A stretch of 58,761 bases of DNA from Clostridia bacterium (GTDB taxonomy: Bacteria; Bacillota; Clostridia; Peptostreptococcales; Acidaminobacteraceae), in assembly GCA_014859095.1 (NCBI GenBank), contig JACUUV010000012.1, positions 1 to 58,761 on the forward strand, read 5' to 3'. Positions 44,625-53,450 of the stretch are shown here, piece by piece. Position 1 is the first letter of the stretch. Each line of letters begins with the position of its first letter. Position numbers and translations under genes: made by a program. Under the pieces are notes generated by a model. It made no database searches. It worked only from the letters and a program-made list of their open reading frames with translations, and was not told the origin of the DNA.

Positions 44625-46917
44625 TTTCGATATTCTCCTTTAAATTCTCAATGATCGGCATTGTGCCAATCCTGTGGATTACTGAGAGTCTGTGAAGGGG
44701 TCTGGTCATTGCCACATATAAAAGCTTGATATCCAGTTCATCTAAACCATACTCCTCATCTATCGTGAACACTATTACTGCATCGAACTCCAGTCCTTTT
44801 GCTAAATGAGATGGGATCACCACAATATCATTATTATAATGGGTCACTTTTTCATCCATAAGTGTCACTGAAAACTCTCCGGACCTGAACAACTTTTTTT
44901 GCATGATTTGTGCTTCATGCTCCGTTTTACTGATAACCGCTATGGTCGTAAAGCCATTTTCCTTGTATTGCCTAATCTGGTTTTCTACAGCATCTATAAC
45001 TTCATTCTTTTTGTTGCATTTCACAACGTTTGGAAGTGCCCCATGTCTGACCACCGGTCTAGCGAATATGATATCTTCTCGAGCGGACTGACTTAATATT
45101 TCATTGGCGAAGTTCATAATTTCTACTGTTGTTCTGTAACTTTGCTCTAGCGTCAAATAGCTCGCCTCTTCTGTAAATATCTTGTGCTTTATATAGTCCC
45201 AACTGTTTATGGAACGGTAACCATGTATCCCTTGTGATAAATCACCAAGTATGGTGAATCTATCCGTTTTCAAGATATCGCGAAGCACAAAAAATTGAAA
45301 ATCACTGAAATCCTGCGCTTCATCTATGACAACGTATTTGATGTCAAGGCCATCGTCGATACCAAACAAAAATTTTTGCAAATAGACCATGGCTGCGAGG
45401 TCTTCTATTTCAATGTGCTTTTTTTGGAATATCTCTTTGGAAGCTTTAGCGACATAATCAAGGACCAACCCGTCAGCAGGTGCAACACAGTATTTTCGAA
45501 GCAGATTTGAATCACAAATCAAATCTTCATAGTAAGTAATGAGATCCTTACGTTTGATTTTATTGATAAAACGGTTGGTCACATTCTTAGCCTCTTTTTC
45601 TATTCGATTCAAAGTCTCTTCTTTTTCAGCCATCATTTCTACGATTCGTGTTCGCCTTGTTTCTGGATCGGATTCTCTGCTCATGACGTCTTCGATCTTT
45701 TTATCAAATTGGTCGGATAACTTTGAAAGCACTTTCTTTGCTTCACTTCTGACTGTTTTATTGAGATAAATCTTCAGCTTTTCTACTCTTCTGAAAATGG
45801 GAAGAAACGAAAGTTCATCATAAACCATCTTTTTGATATTGTCATTTGTGATAAGCACTTTCTCATTGAGCGAAAAATCATCTTCAGGTAAAAGATTGAC
45901 AAGGAGATCATCCACATAGTTCTGTATAATGTCTTTCATATTCATTGAATTCTTGAATTTTGCCGCTTGCTCAAGAAGAGTTTTTTCTCTTGAGTCCCCA
46001 TGTGTGAGGATTAGCGTCAACAACTTATGGTTGCTGTTCTCCAGTTTCATTTTTTTGCCGATCAGTTTCAGCATGAAGTCGACATATGTCGTCTGCTTCA
46101 CCTTGTCCGCCCCAAGTTCTGGAAGTACTTGCGAAATATAATCGAGAAACAAGCTGTTTGGAGCAATGATCATGAAGTTTTGTGGCAAGAATGTTTCAGA
46201 GAATGTATAGATCAAATATGCGATTCTATGAAGGGCTATTGTGGTCTTTCCACTACCCGCAACCCCTTGGACAATAAGTGGTTTGTTGATGTCCGCCCGT
46301 ATAATCGCATTTTGCTCCGCTTGAATGGTGGAGACGATGTCTTTCAGCTTCTCTCCCGCATGAGCGTCAAGCGATGCCTGAAGAAAGGTGTCTGTTGCTG
46401 AAATATCCACATCCATAAAGTTGTCGAGTTGCCCATCTTCAATAATATACTGTCGCTTCATAATCAGATCAATGGTTTGTTCAACCCCATCTGCCACATA
46501 AGTCGTTTCACCCAATCTACCATCGTAATAGACGCTTGCAATCGGTGCACGCCAATCCACTACGAGCGGTGTTTCCATCTCGGAATCAAATAGCGATACT
46601 TTACCGATATAAAGTTGCTCGACATGTTTCTTTTCCGGATGCTTGATATCAATTCTCGAAAAATACGGTTTTTTTCTGGAACGCATGAGCAAATCGAAAT
46701 TCTTCTCAAGATTATCGAGTAACTTGCTGTTCATCATGATACTCGAATAGCTCAAACTGCTGTCGAGAAAATCCAGATGAATATAGGCATCTTTTATTTC
46801 TTCCTTAAATTTTTCTCTGCTTTCCATCAATGTATATATGACATTTTCCAAATATTCTTTGGTGTCTTCCAGTCTTTTGGCCTCTTTTTCATAATCCTTG
46901 TGTTTGGTAATAGGCAT
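44614..46917 (-). CDS. helD: HelD-like UvrD/Rep-family helicase
   Basis: 767 aa. An N-terminal coiled-coil arm (about 1-50), Walker A GVAGSGKTT at 218-226, Walker B VIDEAQDFS and C-terminal helicase motifs (LEQSYRTTVEI, VYVAMTRPLHR-like end) match HelD, which binds RNA polymerase and releases it from DNA. It starts 3 bp after the HTH gene and its end overlaps the methyltransferase-Nudix gene, so the three form an operon. Confidence 0.88.
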   Translation of the reverse strand: MPITKHKDYEKEAKRLEDTKEYLENVIYTLMESREKFKEEIKDAYIHLDFLDSSLSYSSIMMNSKLLDNLEKNFDLLMRSRKKPYFSRIDIKHPEKKHVEQLYIGKVSLFDSEMETPLVVDWRAPIASVYYDGRLGETTYVADGVEQTIDLIMKRQYIIEDGQLDNFMDVDISATDTFLQASLDAHAGEKLKDIVSTIQAEQNAIIRADINKPLIVQGVAGSGKTTIALHRIAYLIYTFSETFLPQNFMIIAPNSLFLDYISQVLPELGADKVKQTTYVDFMLKLIGKKMKLENSNHKLLTLILTHGDSREKTLLEQAAKFKNSMNMKDIIQNYVDDLLVNLLPEDDFSLNEKVLITNDNIKKMVYDELSFLPIFRRVEKLKIYLNKTVRSEAKKVLSKLSDQFDKKIEDVMSRESDPETRRTRIVEMMAEKEETLNRIEKEAKNVTNRFINKIKRKDLITYYEDLICDSNLLRKYCVAPADGLVLDYVAKASKEIFQKKHIEIEDLAAMVYLQKFLFGIDDGLDIKYVVIDEAQDFSDFQFFVLRDILKTDRFTILGDLSQGIHGYRSINSWDYIKHKIFTEEASYLTLEQSYRTTVEIMNFANEILSQSAREDIIFARPVVRHGALPNVVKCNKKNEVIDAVENQIRQYKENGFTTIAVISKTEHEAQIMQKKLFRSGEFSVTLMDEKVTHYNNDIVVIPSHLAKGLEFDAVIVFTIDEEYGLDELDIKLLYVAMTRPLHRLSVIHRIGTMPIIENLKENIENVM

Positions 46918-46920
46918 CCT

Positions 46921-47112
46921 TTATTTCCTTTCCTTTAAAGAATCAATATGATGTTCCAGATCTTCCCTTTTGATCCGCCAGCTTCTGCCGATCTTGAAAC
47001 CTGGGATTTTACCGCTTTGCATCATTTTATATGTAGTGACTTCACTGATCTTTAAATATTCCGCTACCTCAGTCAGCGTCATGATCTCATCGTTGTAGTT
47101 GTTTGGTTTCAT
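46921..47112 (-). CDS. Excisionase/MerR-type helix-turn-helix protein
   Basis: 63 aa, a single winged helix-turn-helix of the excisionase/MerR type (MTLTEVAEYLKISEVTTYKMMQSGKIPGFKIGRSWR). No integrase is nearby, so I read it as a small regulator rather than a phage gene. AGAGAGG is upstream of the ATG. First gene of the HelD operon; likely autoregulation or regulation of helD is inference. Confidence 0.85.
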   Translation of the reverse strand: MKPNNYNDEIMTLTEVAEYLKISEVTTYKMMQSGKIPGFKIGRSWRIKREDLEHHIDSLKERK

Positions 47113-47147
47113 TTTATCCCTCTCTTCTCCTAAACAGTAACTTTTGT

Positions 47148-47153
47148 ATTATA
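47148..47153 (-). promoter_or_regulatory. Extended -10 promoter of the HelD operon
   Basis: The minus strand reads TGATATAAT, a TGn-extended -10, 36 nt before the HTH start. The -35 is weak. Decamer repeats lie about 30 nt further upstream. Confidence 0.45.
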
Positions 47154-47180
47154 TCATACTTTTGTGTGGATTATAAATAC

Positions 47181-47220
47181 TTTTTATTGATATTTACTGA
47201 TATCTATTGATGCTTATTAT
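47181..47220. repeat. Four 10-bp repeats upstream of the HelD operon
   Basis: Four consecutive imperfect 10-mers: TTTTTATTGA, TATTTACTGA, TATCTATTGA and TGCTTATTAT. A period of about one helix turn suggests a stacked binding site or intrinsic bend, possibly for the HTH protein encoded first in the operon. Confidence 0.4.
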
Positions 47221-47274
47221 CAAAAAGAAATAAATTTTAAACTGAATTTACTGATTAACTTAGCTTGATTACAA

Positions 47275-47320
47275 TAAAAAAGCTGGAAACCGTCCAAATT
47301 ATACCTGAACAGGTTCCAGC
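47275..47320 (-). terminator. Terminator of the Phd gene
   Basis: GCTGGAA...TTCCAGC (47282-47288 with 47314-47320) then six T on the minus strand, downstream of the antitoxin gene. Confidence 0.7.
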
Positions 47321-47353
47321 GCCTCTATGTAGGTGTTGGTATGTACCATTCTT

Positions 47354-47593
47354 CTAATCATTACTCTCCCTAATGGATTCAATAATATTTTTAAGATCCT
47401 TATCATCTAAACCATCTAGATACTCAATCATTTTTGAAATCTTCTCATATTCATGGATTGAAAGCAACACAGCATCAGGCTGATTGTTTTTGAAAATGAA
47501 TATCTTGCCAAAATTTTCGGCTTTTTCCCTGCTGGTTTTGTAATTTTTGATCATTTCTGAGTTCGAGACTATTGCATCCTTTAGAATATTCAT
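47354..47593 (-). CDS. Phd/YefM-type antitoxin, orphan
   Basis: 79 aa. The N-terminal part (VSNSEMIKNYKTSREKAENFGKIFIFKNNQPDAVLLSIHEYEKI) matches the Phd/YefM DNA-binding fold, followed by a short acidic tail that would neutralise a toxin. No toxin frame exists up- or downstream, and a terminator follows, so it appears to be a lone antitoxin. A weak AAAGGA lies 11 nt before the ATG. Confidence 0.75.
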   Translation of the reverse strand: MNILKDAIVSNSEMIKNYKTSREKAENFGKIFIFKNNQPDAVLLSIHEYEKISKMIEYLDGLDDKDLKNIIESIRESND

Positions 47594-47702
47594 TCTTTGG
47601 TCAATCCTTTCATAAACAATTTGTTTGTCCGATGTCTGAATTTATATTATCATAATACCATGGCAATTAACAAATATTTTTGTCATCTAGGGAGCATTTT
47701 AT

Positions 47703-49025
47703 ATGGATATAATGATTGGCATGGCGATTACGTTTTTCATCTTGATAATTTCAATATTTACAGGTATTTTTTTAGGTTTCCCGTTGTTGATAGGATTATT
47801 CATTTTTACATATATTTCATGGCGAAGAGGCTTTTCAATAAAAGAAATCTCGATCATGTCATATATTGGTGGAAAGAAAGCTTTTGTTGTCCTCAAGATT
47901 CTAGTATTGATAGGCGCTCTCACAGCAACTTGGATGGCGGCCGGGACTGTTCCTGGAATTGTTTATTATGGCATCCAGTTCATGAATCCCAAACTTTTCA
48001 TTCTATATGCGTTCCTGATCAGTGCAGCTGTATCCTTGCTCCTCGGTACATCCCTAGGGACCGCAGGTACTGTCGGACTGGCTTTGATTGTACTGGCAAA
48101 AGGAGGTAATGTCAATACGAACATTGCAGCAGGCGCGATCATCGCAGGTGCCTATTTTGGAGATCGTTGTTCCCCAATGTCATCTAGTGCCCATTTGGTG
48201 GCCAATATAACTGGAACCAACCTTTATACCAATATTCGAAATATGTTAAAATCATCTATTTTACCCTTTGCATTATCATTTATTCTATACGCACTGATTT
48301 CCATCAGCCAACCTTTAAGCTTTGTTGGCAGTAGTATCGATAGTGATATATTGGAATTTTTCAACACAAACTTGATAGTACTTATACCATCGATGATCAT
48401 CATTGTTTTCTCAATATTGAAAGTCAATGTTAAACTATCCATGCTCCTTAGCATCCTCTCAGCTGCCATCATCAGTTTTACTGTTCAACATTACAGCCTT
48501 TCTGAGATCACCAGGTATTTGTTCCTGGGATTTCGCATGGAACCTGAAAATCCACTCTACAGTATCATTCAAGGTGGAGGCATCCTATCCATGTAGAAAC
48601 CTTCAGTCGTGATTTTAATATCTTGCGCCTTGGCGGGGATCTTTGAAGGCACAGGCATGCTTAAAACCGTGGAAGATCTTCTTATCAAAGCGCGAACACG
48701 AAGTGAACTTTTTTCCTATACGACAGGTATGAGTATTCTTACTGCAGCATTTGGTTGTAGTCAGACCATCTCAGTCGTTTTGACCAACCAACTCATGTCA
48801 AAACCCTATAAGGAAAAAGGTCTTGATCAATATAAGCTTGCCCTAGACCTTGAAAATACGGGAATAGTTCTTTCAGCACTTATTCCTTGGAATCTCGCTG
48901 CTTTTGTACCCACCACCACAATGAATGTAAGCAGTGTGGGGTTTATACCATATGCATTTTATCTCTATCTGCTTCCATTAAGCAGTTTCATTTACTTCAA
49001 ATCAACTGATCGTCAACGCAAGTAG
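47703..49025 (+). pseudogene. NhaC-family Na+/H+ antiporter interrupted by an amber codon
   Basis: A single frame from the ATG at 47703 (GGAG upstream) to 49025 encodes a typical NhaC-like antiporter of about 440 residues with ten or more membrane segments, including GDRCSPMSSSAHLVANITG. One TAG at 48594-48596 breaks it after GGGILSM; sequence on both sides stays in frame and family-like (KPSVVILISCALAGIFEGTGML). A single-base change from Leu (TTG) or Trp (TGG) would explain it. Either a recent pseudogene, a sequencing error or suppression. The end overlaps the DUF1697 pseudogene by 24 bp. Confidence 0.8.
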
Positions 49026-49365
49026 TTTGTTCACTGTACTGATGTTGCGAACCGTACCTTTATGTGAAAGTGGTATTTTCAGTTTTGAACGTCCCATACC
49101 GTTTGGATAATGGATAAAGATTTCCCGCTCTCTTAATACAACTTCTTCAGGACCTGTGAGATTAACCCCCTCTAAAAAATCTTCTGGGAGTGGATCCACG
49201 AAAAACATGACTCCGACTTGTGATGGTATTCCATCTGGGAACGGATTACTTTTTTCGAACATCTTCTAGTCCTATTTCATTGCAGAGCGCCCGAAGGTCT
49301 GCCATTGGAAAACTGGTGTTACCGCCTACATTTATTCCTCTGAGTAATGCAATATAAGTATTCAT
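49002..49365 (-). pseudogene. DUF1697 family gene with internal deletion and frameshift
   Basis: The start is intact: GGAGG and ATG at 49365, then MNTYIALLRGINVGGNTSFPM and about 38 codons of normal DUF1697 sequence. It then hits a stop near 49250 while an adjacent frame carries the usual C-terminal part (KSNPFPDGIPSQVGVMFF to NISTVNKLLAL). About 50-60 residues between are missing, with a frame shift at the join. Likely inactive. Function of the family is unknown. Confidence 0.75.
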
Positions 49366-49377
49366 AACACCTCCTTC

Positions 49378-49398
49378 CGGTAGTTTTATATTCTACCG
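49378..49398. promoter_or_regulatory. CGGTAG palindrome upstream of the DUF1697 start
   Basis: CGGTAG (49378-49383), 9 nt and CTACCG (49393-49398). On the minus strand it ends directly before the AAGGAGG of DUF1697. The same arrangement precedes the AlbA_2 gene. It also overlaps the last codons of the AlbA_2 gene. Confidence 0.6.
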
Positions 49399-50721
49399 AA
49401 CGTATTTCTTCGAATTAATACTGTATTTGGTAGTTCTTCCATTGCCAAGTTTGACAATATAATTCTTTTCTTTCATTGCTTTTAAAATATCTCCTGTCTG
49501 TGACCTTCCCAGATTCAGTGCTTTTTCAATTTCAATTCTTGTAAGTGTATTATTTTCCATCAACATTTCATATATCTTTTTTTCTCTCTCATCAGTTGGA
49601 AGTTCTTGCTTGCTTTCCTTCACACGATTCATTTCCAACGCTTTGAATTTTGGAAGAATAACAGTAATACTATTCTCTTTAACACAAAAAACCGGCTTAA
49701 TTTGATAATCCTTATAATACTCTTTAATTCGCCTTATACCAGTACCAAACTTCTCAATGAGATTTAATCTTCTAAATAAATCAGCTATTACACGGTTCCT
49801 AATCAGTGAAATGCTCCCATTTTCAAATTCATCTACCGACAATCCTACCGGTAGGGAGCCGGGAGAAACGATTTCAATTCGATTACTGAAAATCTCAACC
49901 CTTATCGCTACATCTCGTGAATAATCTCTATGAGCCAATGCATTTGTTATAGCTTCTCTAAATGCAACCATTGGAATTTCTTCGACCGTTTCTCTATAAG
50001 GTCCTTCAATAATCTCACCGATATTTAGGTGTTTCCTATAAAATTGAATACATCGCTCGTACTGTTCGATAATTGAAATGTCTTCTAGTATATCCCTATC
50101 AACAATTCTACCGACAGAATCATCTTCATACGCTATCAAATGAACAATTGCAGATTTCATTGGATTAAAGTCTGAGAACAGAATTGCTGCATTCGTATAC
50201 TTATTCATTTTTTTTAACAACAAAGTTCTTAACAAATCCTCAGAAATATTTTTAACTCCTATAGCCTTGTTCAATCTAGACAATAAAAAATTGAACGACA
50301 GATCATCTATATCACTCTCTTGCTCATCAAAGCAGATATTTCTACCACTCAAAATAAGTTCAGACAAAGTATTTCTATCCACCTGGACAGTCGAAGTATC
50401 AAATCTATTATAAGCTTTTCCGTTACAATAATATGGTGTATGTTCTCCCTTAAACACAGATAGAACCAATATCTCTTTGGAATCTATAGTCTCTATTTCA
50501 ATCTCATAATATGGTGTCGGTTCAATTGAATCATTGATTCCGTGTTCTATAGCTAGCCTCAAGTTGTCAGTATCCCCTATACCAATGACTCCGTGTTGAT
50601 CATCCAAACCAAAAATAATAACACCGTTGTGGAAATTGGCATAAGCACTTACAGTCTTTAGAAATGTCTTTGTATATTCACGCTTGTACTCTGTAAACTT
50701 ATCTTCACCAATAACATACAT
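49393..50721 (-). CDS. AlbA_2/HATPase_c_4 transcriptional-regulator-like protein
   Basis: 442 aa. N-terminal AlbA_2 (Schlafen-type) domain (about 1-125: FTEYKREYTKTFLKTVSAYANFHNGVIIFGLDD), a central HATPase_c_4-like domain (about 235-345: EIPMVAFREAITNALAHRDYSRD, EKFGTGIRRIKEYY) and a C-terminal winged helix-turn-helix (about 370-435). Such proteins are predicted nucleic-acid-binding ATPases. AGAGAGGTG lies 8 nt before the ATG. A CGGTAGA palindrome sits before the binding site, which fits autoregulation. Confidence 0.82.
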   Translation of the reverse strand: MYVIGEDKFTEYKREYTKTFLKTVSAYANFHNGVIIFGLDDQHGVIGIGDTDNLRLAIEHGINDSIEPTPYYEIEIETIDSKEILVLSVFKGEHTPYYCNGKAYNRFDTSTVQVDRNTLSELILSGRNICFDEQESDIDDLSFNFLLSRLNKAIGVKNISEDLLRTLLLKKMNKYTNAAILFSDFNPMKSAIVHLIAYEDDSVGRIVDRDILEDISIIEQYERCIQFYRKHLNIGEIIEGPYRETVEEIPMVAFREAITNALAHRDYSRDVAIRVEIFSNRIEIVSPGSLPVGLSVDEFENGSISLIRNRVIADLFRRLNLIEKFGTGIRRIKEYYKDYQIKPVFCVKENSITVILPKFKALEMNRVKESKQELPTDEREKKIYEMLMENNTLTRIEIEKALNLGRSQTGDILKAMKEKNYIVKLGNGRTTKYSINSKKYVR

Positions 50722-50740
50722 ATAATGATCACCTCTCTTT

Positions 50741-50761
50741 CGGTAGATTTTTATTCTACCG
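50741..50761. promoter_or_regulatory. CGGTAGA palindrome upstream of the AlbA_2 gene
   Basis: CGGTAGA-N7-TCTACCG, a perfect 7-bp inverted repeat, placed 4 nt before the AGAGAGGTG ribosome binding site. It may be a DNA operator or a 5' UTR hairpin controlling translation. A similar palindrome precedes DUF1697. Confidence 0.65.
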
Positions 50762-50795
50762 ATAGAATATCATAAACAATTTTAATATGCAATTA

Positions 50796-50829
50796 AAAAC
50801 TACGTATCTGTTCTCTGATACGTAGTTTT
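50796..50829 (-). terminator. Terminator of rlmH
   Basis: AAAACTACGTATC pairs perfectly with GATACGTAGTTTT; the T-run continues on the minus strand. It starts 8 nt past the rlmH stop. Confidence 0.9.
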
Positions 50830-50836
50830 GTTTAGA

Positions 50837-51316
50837 TTATTTGTGATACGGTTCATTTTTCTGAATCCTAAACGCACGATAGATCTGTTCCAGTAAAACG
50901 ACTTTCATGAGTTGATGGGGAAAAGTCATCTTTGAGAAGGACAAGGCATGGTTGGACCGCTTGATGACTTGGTCCGACAACCCTAGGCTCCCTCCGATGA
51001 TGAAAACTATATCCGATTGACCACTGAGGCCAAGCAGAGAGAGTTGTTCTGAAAATTCCTCAGAAGTGGCTTGTTTGCCTTTGATTTCAAGCGTGATGAC
51101 ATATTGGGTGTCCTTGATCTTGGAAAGGATCCGTTCACCCTCTTTATCTTTCACTTGAACCATTTCCCTGTCGCTCAGATTTTCGGGTGCCTTTTCATCT
51201 GGCACCTCGATCATCATCATATTGCAGTATTTTGTGAGCCGCTTGGCATATTCATCAATCGCAGCAGTAAAATGCTTTTCTTTGATTTTTCCGACTGTGA
51301 TGACTGTGATTTTCAT
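50837..51316 (-). CDS. rlmH: 23S rRNA (pseudouridine1915-N3)-methyltransferase RlmH
   Basis: 159 aa SPOUT methyltransferase. Starts [16 protein letters not shown] and ends ...[26 protein letters not shown]-like, with the [15 protein letters not shown]-binding knot. It methylates pseudouridine 1915 in helix 69 of 23S rRNA. Its ATG shares one base with the stop of the DUF362 gene (TAATG). Terminator follows directly. Confidence 0.96.
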   Translation of the reverse strand: MKITVITVGKIKEKHFTAAIDEYAKRLTKYCNMMMIEVPDEKAPENLSDREMVQVKDKEGERILSKIKDTQYVITLEIKGKQATSEEFSEQLSLLGLSGQSDIVFIIGGSLGLSDQVIKRSNHALSFSKMTFPHQLMKVVLLEQIYRAFRIQKNEPYHK

Positions 51317-52335
51317 TAGATTTCCACCAATTCATATTGATTCGAACCGAATCCTATTTTGAGGGCATGAACAATAGACTCACGTCCATCTTCGAAGAGT
51401 TTCTCACCATGCTCATTTTGGAGCATATCTAGACATGCTGTGTCAATCGCCACCGGATCTTTTGAAACATAGACGCCTATGTCATTTGCGATGAGATCCA
51501 TGTGTTGTCCATTGCAATCACATTCTTTGGTCACATTGATGAGATAAGTGACATAGATATTGTTTTTTCCAAGTTGAGCCGCATAGGCGTATTCGGCGAT
51601 TTTTTCTTTGAAATCGTTCTCACTCCAGTCATTGGTGATGGCGCCGACTGGACAAACAGCGATACAGCCCGCACAACCGACACATTTGTCAGAGTGTATG
51701 AAAGCTACATCATCCATTGTTATGGCATCCACATCACATTTGTCCACACAAAGTCCGCATGTGATACATTTTTTTGGATTCACCACAGGGCTGATGCCTG
51801 AATGTTGAGCCAACTTGCCTCCTCTGGATCCGAATCCCATGGCAAGCTGTTTGAGCGCTCCACCGAAACCAGCCGAACCATGTCCCTTGAAATGGCTCAT
51901 GACCACAAACTGATCATAATCATCAAACGCTTTTCCAATTTTACACGATTTGAAATATGTTTTATTGATTTCTACTTCCGTGTAACTGTCGCCGTATTCG
52001 CCATCGGCTATGATTACAGGAAGCTGAGTGAATCCATGATCTTTTGCAATGGCCTTGTGGCTCTCAGCAGTAGTTCTTGCACCTCTATAAAGGACGTTGG
52101 TCTCAATGTATGCGGAATCCACACCTCTTGATTTTAGAGAGTCAATGACCCCTAAATAGCAATCGGAAGGCACATAAGTGTCATTACCCTTTTCACCGAA
52201 ATGCACTTTGATGGGTACCACTTTTGAAAACTCGTGACCATCCTCTTTTACGAGGATTTCAAAAAGCTCTTTGGCCGCATCGCTTAGTTTTTTATAATCC
52301 TTATCCTCAACTCGTTTAAAGTATACTTTTGACAA
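51316..52335 (-). CDS. DUF362 protein with two [4Fe-4S] ferredoxin motifs
   Basis: 339 aa. DUF362 core ([62 protein letters not shown]) plus a ferredoxin insert of two CxxCxxCxxxC motifs ([11 protein letters not shown] and [11 protein letters not shown]). The start is a TTG at 52335 with AGGAGG 6 nt upstream. Electron-transfer or Fe-S maturation role is plausible but unknown. Lies 10 nt after the glucosaminidase gene. Confidence 0.85.
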   Translation of the reverse strand: MSKVYFKRVEDKDYKKLSDAAKELFEILVKEDGHEFSKVVPIKVHFGEKGNDTYVPSDCYLGVIDSLKSRGVDSAYIETNVLYRGARTTAESHKAIAKDHGFTQLPVIIADGEYGDSYTEVEINKTYFKSCKIGKAFDDYDQFVVMSHFKGHGSAGFGGALKQLAMGFGSRGGKLAQHSGISPVVNPKKCITCGLCVDKCDVDAITMDDVAFIHSDKCVGCAGCIAVCPVGAITNDWSENDFKEKIAEYAYAAQLGKNNIYVTYLINVTKECDCNGQHMDLIANDIGVYVSKDPVAIDTACLDMLQNEHGEKLFEDGRESIVHALKIGFGSNQYELVEI

Positions 52336-52345
52336 AGTGACCCTC

Positions 52346-52936
52346 CTATTTTTGCATTAGTTTGTCCATAATCTGTCTGATCGCATTCGCCCAGTTCGAA
52401 TCTGTCGCATAGCGTTTCCCGACCCCTTCCACTGTAGCACCTCCATAATATTTACCGCCTTCAGTGAGATAGTTCTCGGAAAGATACGATGCGACATGGT
52501 CAATACCTTGTTCTCTCGTCGCAAATGTCCTCGCACTTGAATACGGTGATCCGTCATAAGCGGCAAAACCGAACAGGTTGTTCTTGTCTTTTGCGATTTT
52601 GCTGGTGCCGTATGCAGACTCATGGATTGCAAGACTGGTCAAAAATAATGCATTGACACCGTACTTCTTCTCAGCCTCGACAAAGGCTCTGCCAAGACCT
52701 TCCATTGCAGTGCCTTTAAGTTTGAGATCGATATCACCAGCTGTGGCACCGCTTGGAGTCCTTAGATCGCCACTCAAAATTTGTGCAGGCTGCGCCGAAC
52801 TCATTTTACCGGTTTTCGATACACCAAGTTTTTCCTCCAATATCTGATTGAACCTGTTTTGGGTCGTCTGATAATTGGAACTTGGTCCCTCAAAGCTTGT
52901 TCTAATTGTTTTGTTTGGATTGATATTGAATGACAT
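52346..52936 (-). CDS. Glucosaminidase-domain protein (FlgJ/LytG-like)
   Basis: 196 aa. The C-terminal ~120 residues are a glucosaminidase domain (PF01832-type: FLTSLAIHESAYGTSKIAKDKNNLFGFAAYDG), with the conserved catalytic Glu in HESAYG. The N-terminal ~70 residues are low-complexity and have no signal peptide, so export, if any, uses another route. It would cut peptidoglycan between GlcNAc and MurNAc. GAGG lies upstream of the ATG. Confidence 0.82.
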   Translation of the reverse strand: MSFNINPNKTIRTSFEGPSSNYQTTQNRFNQILEEKLGVSKTGKMSSAQPAQILSGDLRTPSGATAGDIDLKLKGTAMEGLGRAFVEAEKKYGVNALFLTSLAIHESAYGTSKIAKDKNNLFGFAAYDGSPYSSARTFATREQGIDHVASYLSENYLTEGGKYYGGATVEGVGKRYATDSNWANAIRQIMDKLMQK

Positions 52937-52948
52937 ATAAGCCTCTAA

Positions 52949-53350
52949 TCATTTCTCATATTCAAAGTGAATCTCATAAGACATTTCAGCCACCTTGGAA
53001 ATCGTCTCATAGATTGAGCAATATTCCGTAGCAAGTTTAAAAGACTGTTCTAATCCAAGTTCTTTCTCTGCATTAAAAACCACTGCTTTCACCTTGACCC
53101 ATTTCAGTGTTGCAGGAATCTCATCTCTCTTTTCTCCAGTGACCACCATTTCCACGCGATCATAATTGATCCGCTTTTTCTCGGCTACATCCAAAAAAGT
53201 TGAATACAGACATGATGCAAGTGCTCCAAAGAGCATATCATAAGGTGCGAGCGTATCTTTCTCCGCTCCAATCCTACAGGTTCCATTCGGAGCTATAAGC
53301 TCTCCATTAAATCCATTTGAAAATACCAAAGAAACTTCTTTTCTCTCCAT
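52949..53350 (-). CDS. OsmC/Ohr family redox protein
   Basis: 133 aa. OsmC fold with conserved N-terminal VSLVF, the C-type segment YDMLFGALASCLYSTFLDVAEKKR containing the reactive Cys, and a second Cys in ATEYCSIYETISKVAEM. It probably detoxifies organic hydroperoxides or thiol-reactive compounds. GAGGAGG precedes the ATG. The unusual palindrome 53427-53450 lies about 80 nt upstream. Confidence 0.87.
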   Translation of the reverse strand: MERKEVSLVFSNGFNGELIAPNGTCRIGAEKDTLAPYDMLFGALASCLYSTFLDVAEKKRINYDRVEMVVTGEKRDEIPATLKWVKVKAVVFNAEKELGLEQSFKLATEYCSIYETISKVAEMSYEIHFEYEK

Positions 53351-53393
53351 CTCAACCTCCTCAATTTCCGTAATACTATTTTATCATAGGTAG

Positions 53394-53422
53394 TTGCAAT
53401 TTGAAACAAGCCATGTTACAAT
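53394..53422 (+). promoter_or_regulatory. Sigma-A promoter of the candidate small RNA
   Basis: TTGCAA (53394-53399), exact 17-nt spacer and TACAAT (53417-53422). Start expected near 53429, at the edge of the CATACCCCC palindrome. Confidence 0.55.
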
Positions 53423-53426
53423 AAAT

Positions 53427-53450
53427 CATACCCCCGCGGTAGGGGGTATG
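53427..53450. promoter_or_regulatory. CATACCCCC palindrome between divergent units
   Basis: CATACCCCC-gcggta-GGGGGTATG is a perfect 9-bp inverted repeat. Its AT-flanked C/G runs resemble CsoR/CstR-family operators. It could control the divergent osmC gene and the small RNA, or be the RNA's first hairpin. No CsoR gene is seen. Confidence 0.45.

Noticed and set aside
46921-47112. Phage excisionase as evidence of a prophage
   Set aside because: No integrase, att repeat or structural phage gene nearby; the gene is in an operon with helD.
47354-47593. Toxin-antitoxin pair
   Set aside because: Only the antitoxin-like gene is present; no partner frame of suitable length on either side.
48594-48596. 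Pyrrolysine-type readthrough of TAG
   Set aside because: NhaC antiporters are not Pyl proteins and no downstream stem-loop or pyl gene is seen; a nonsense change is simpler.
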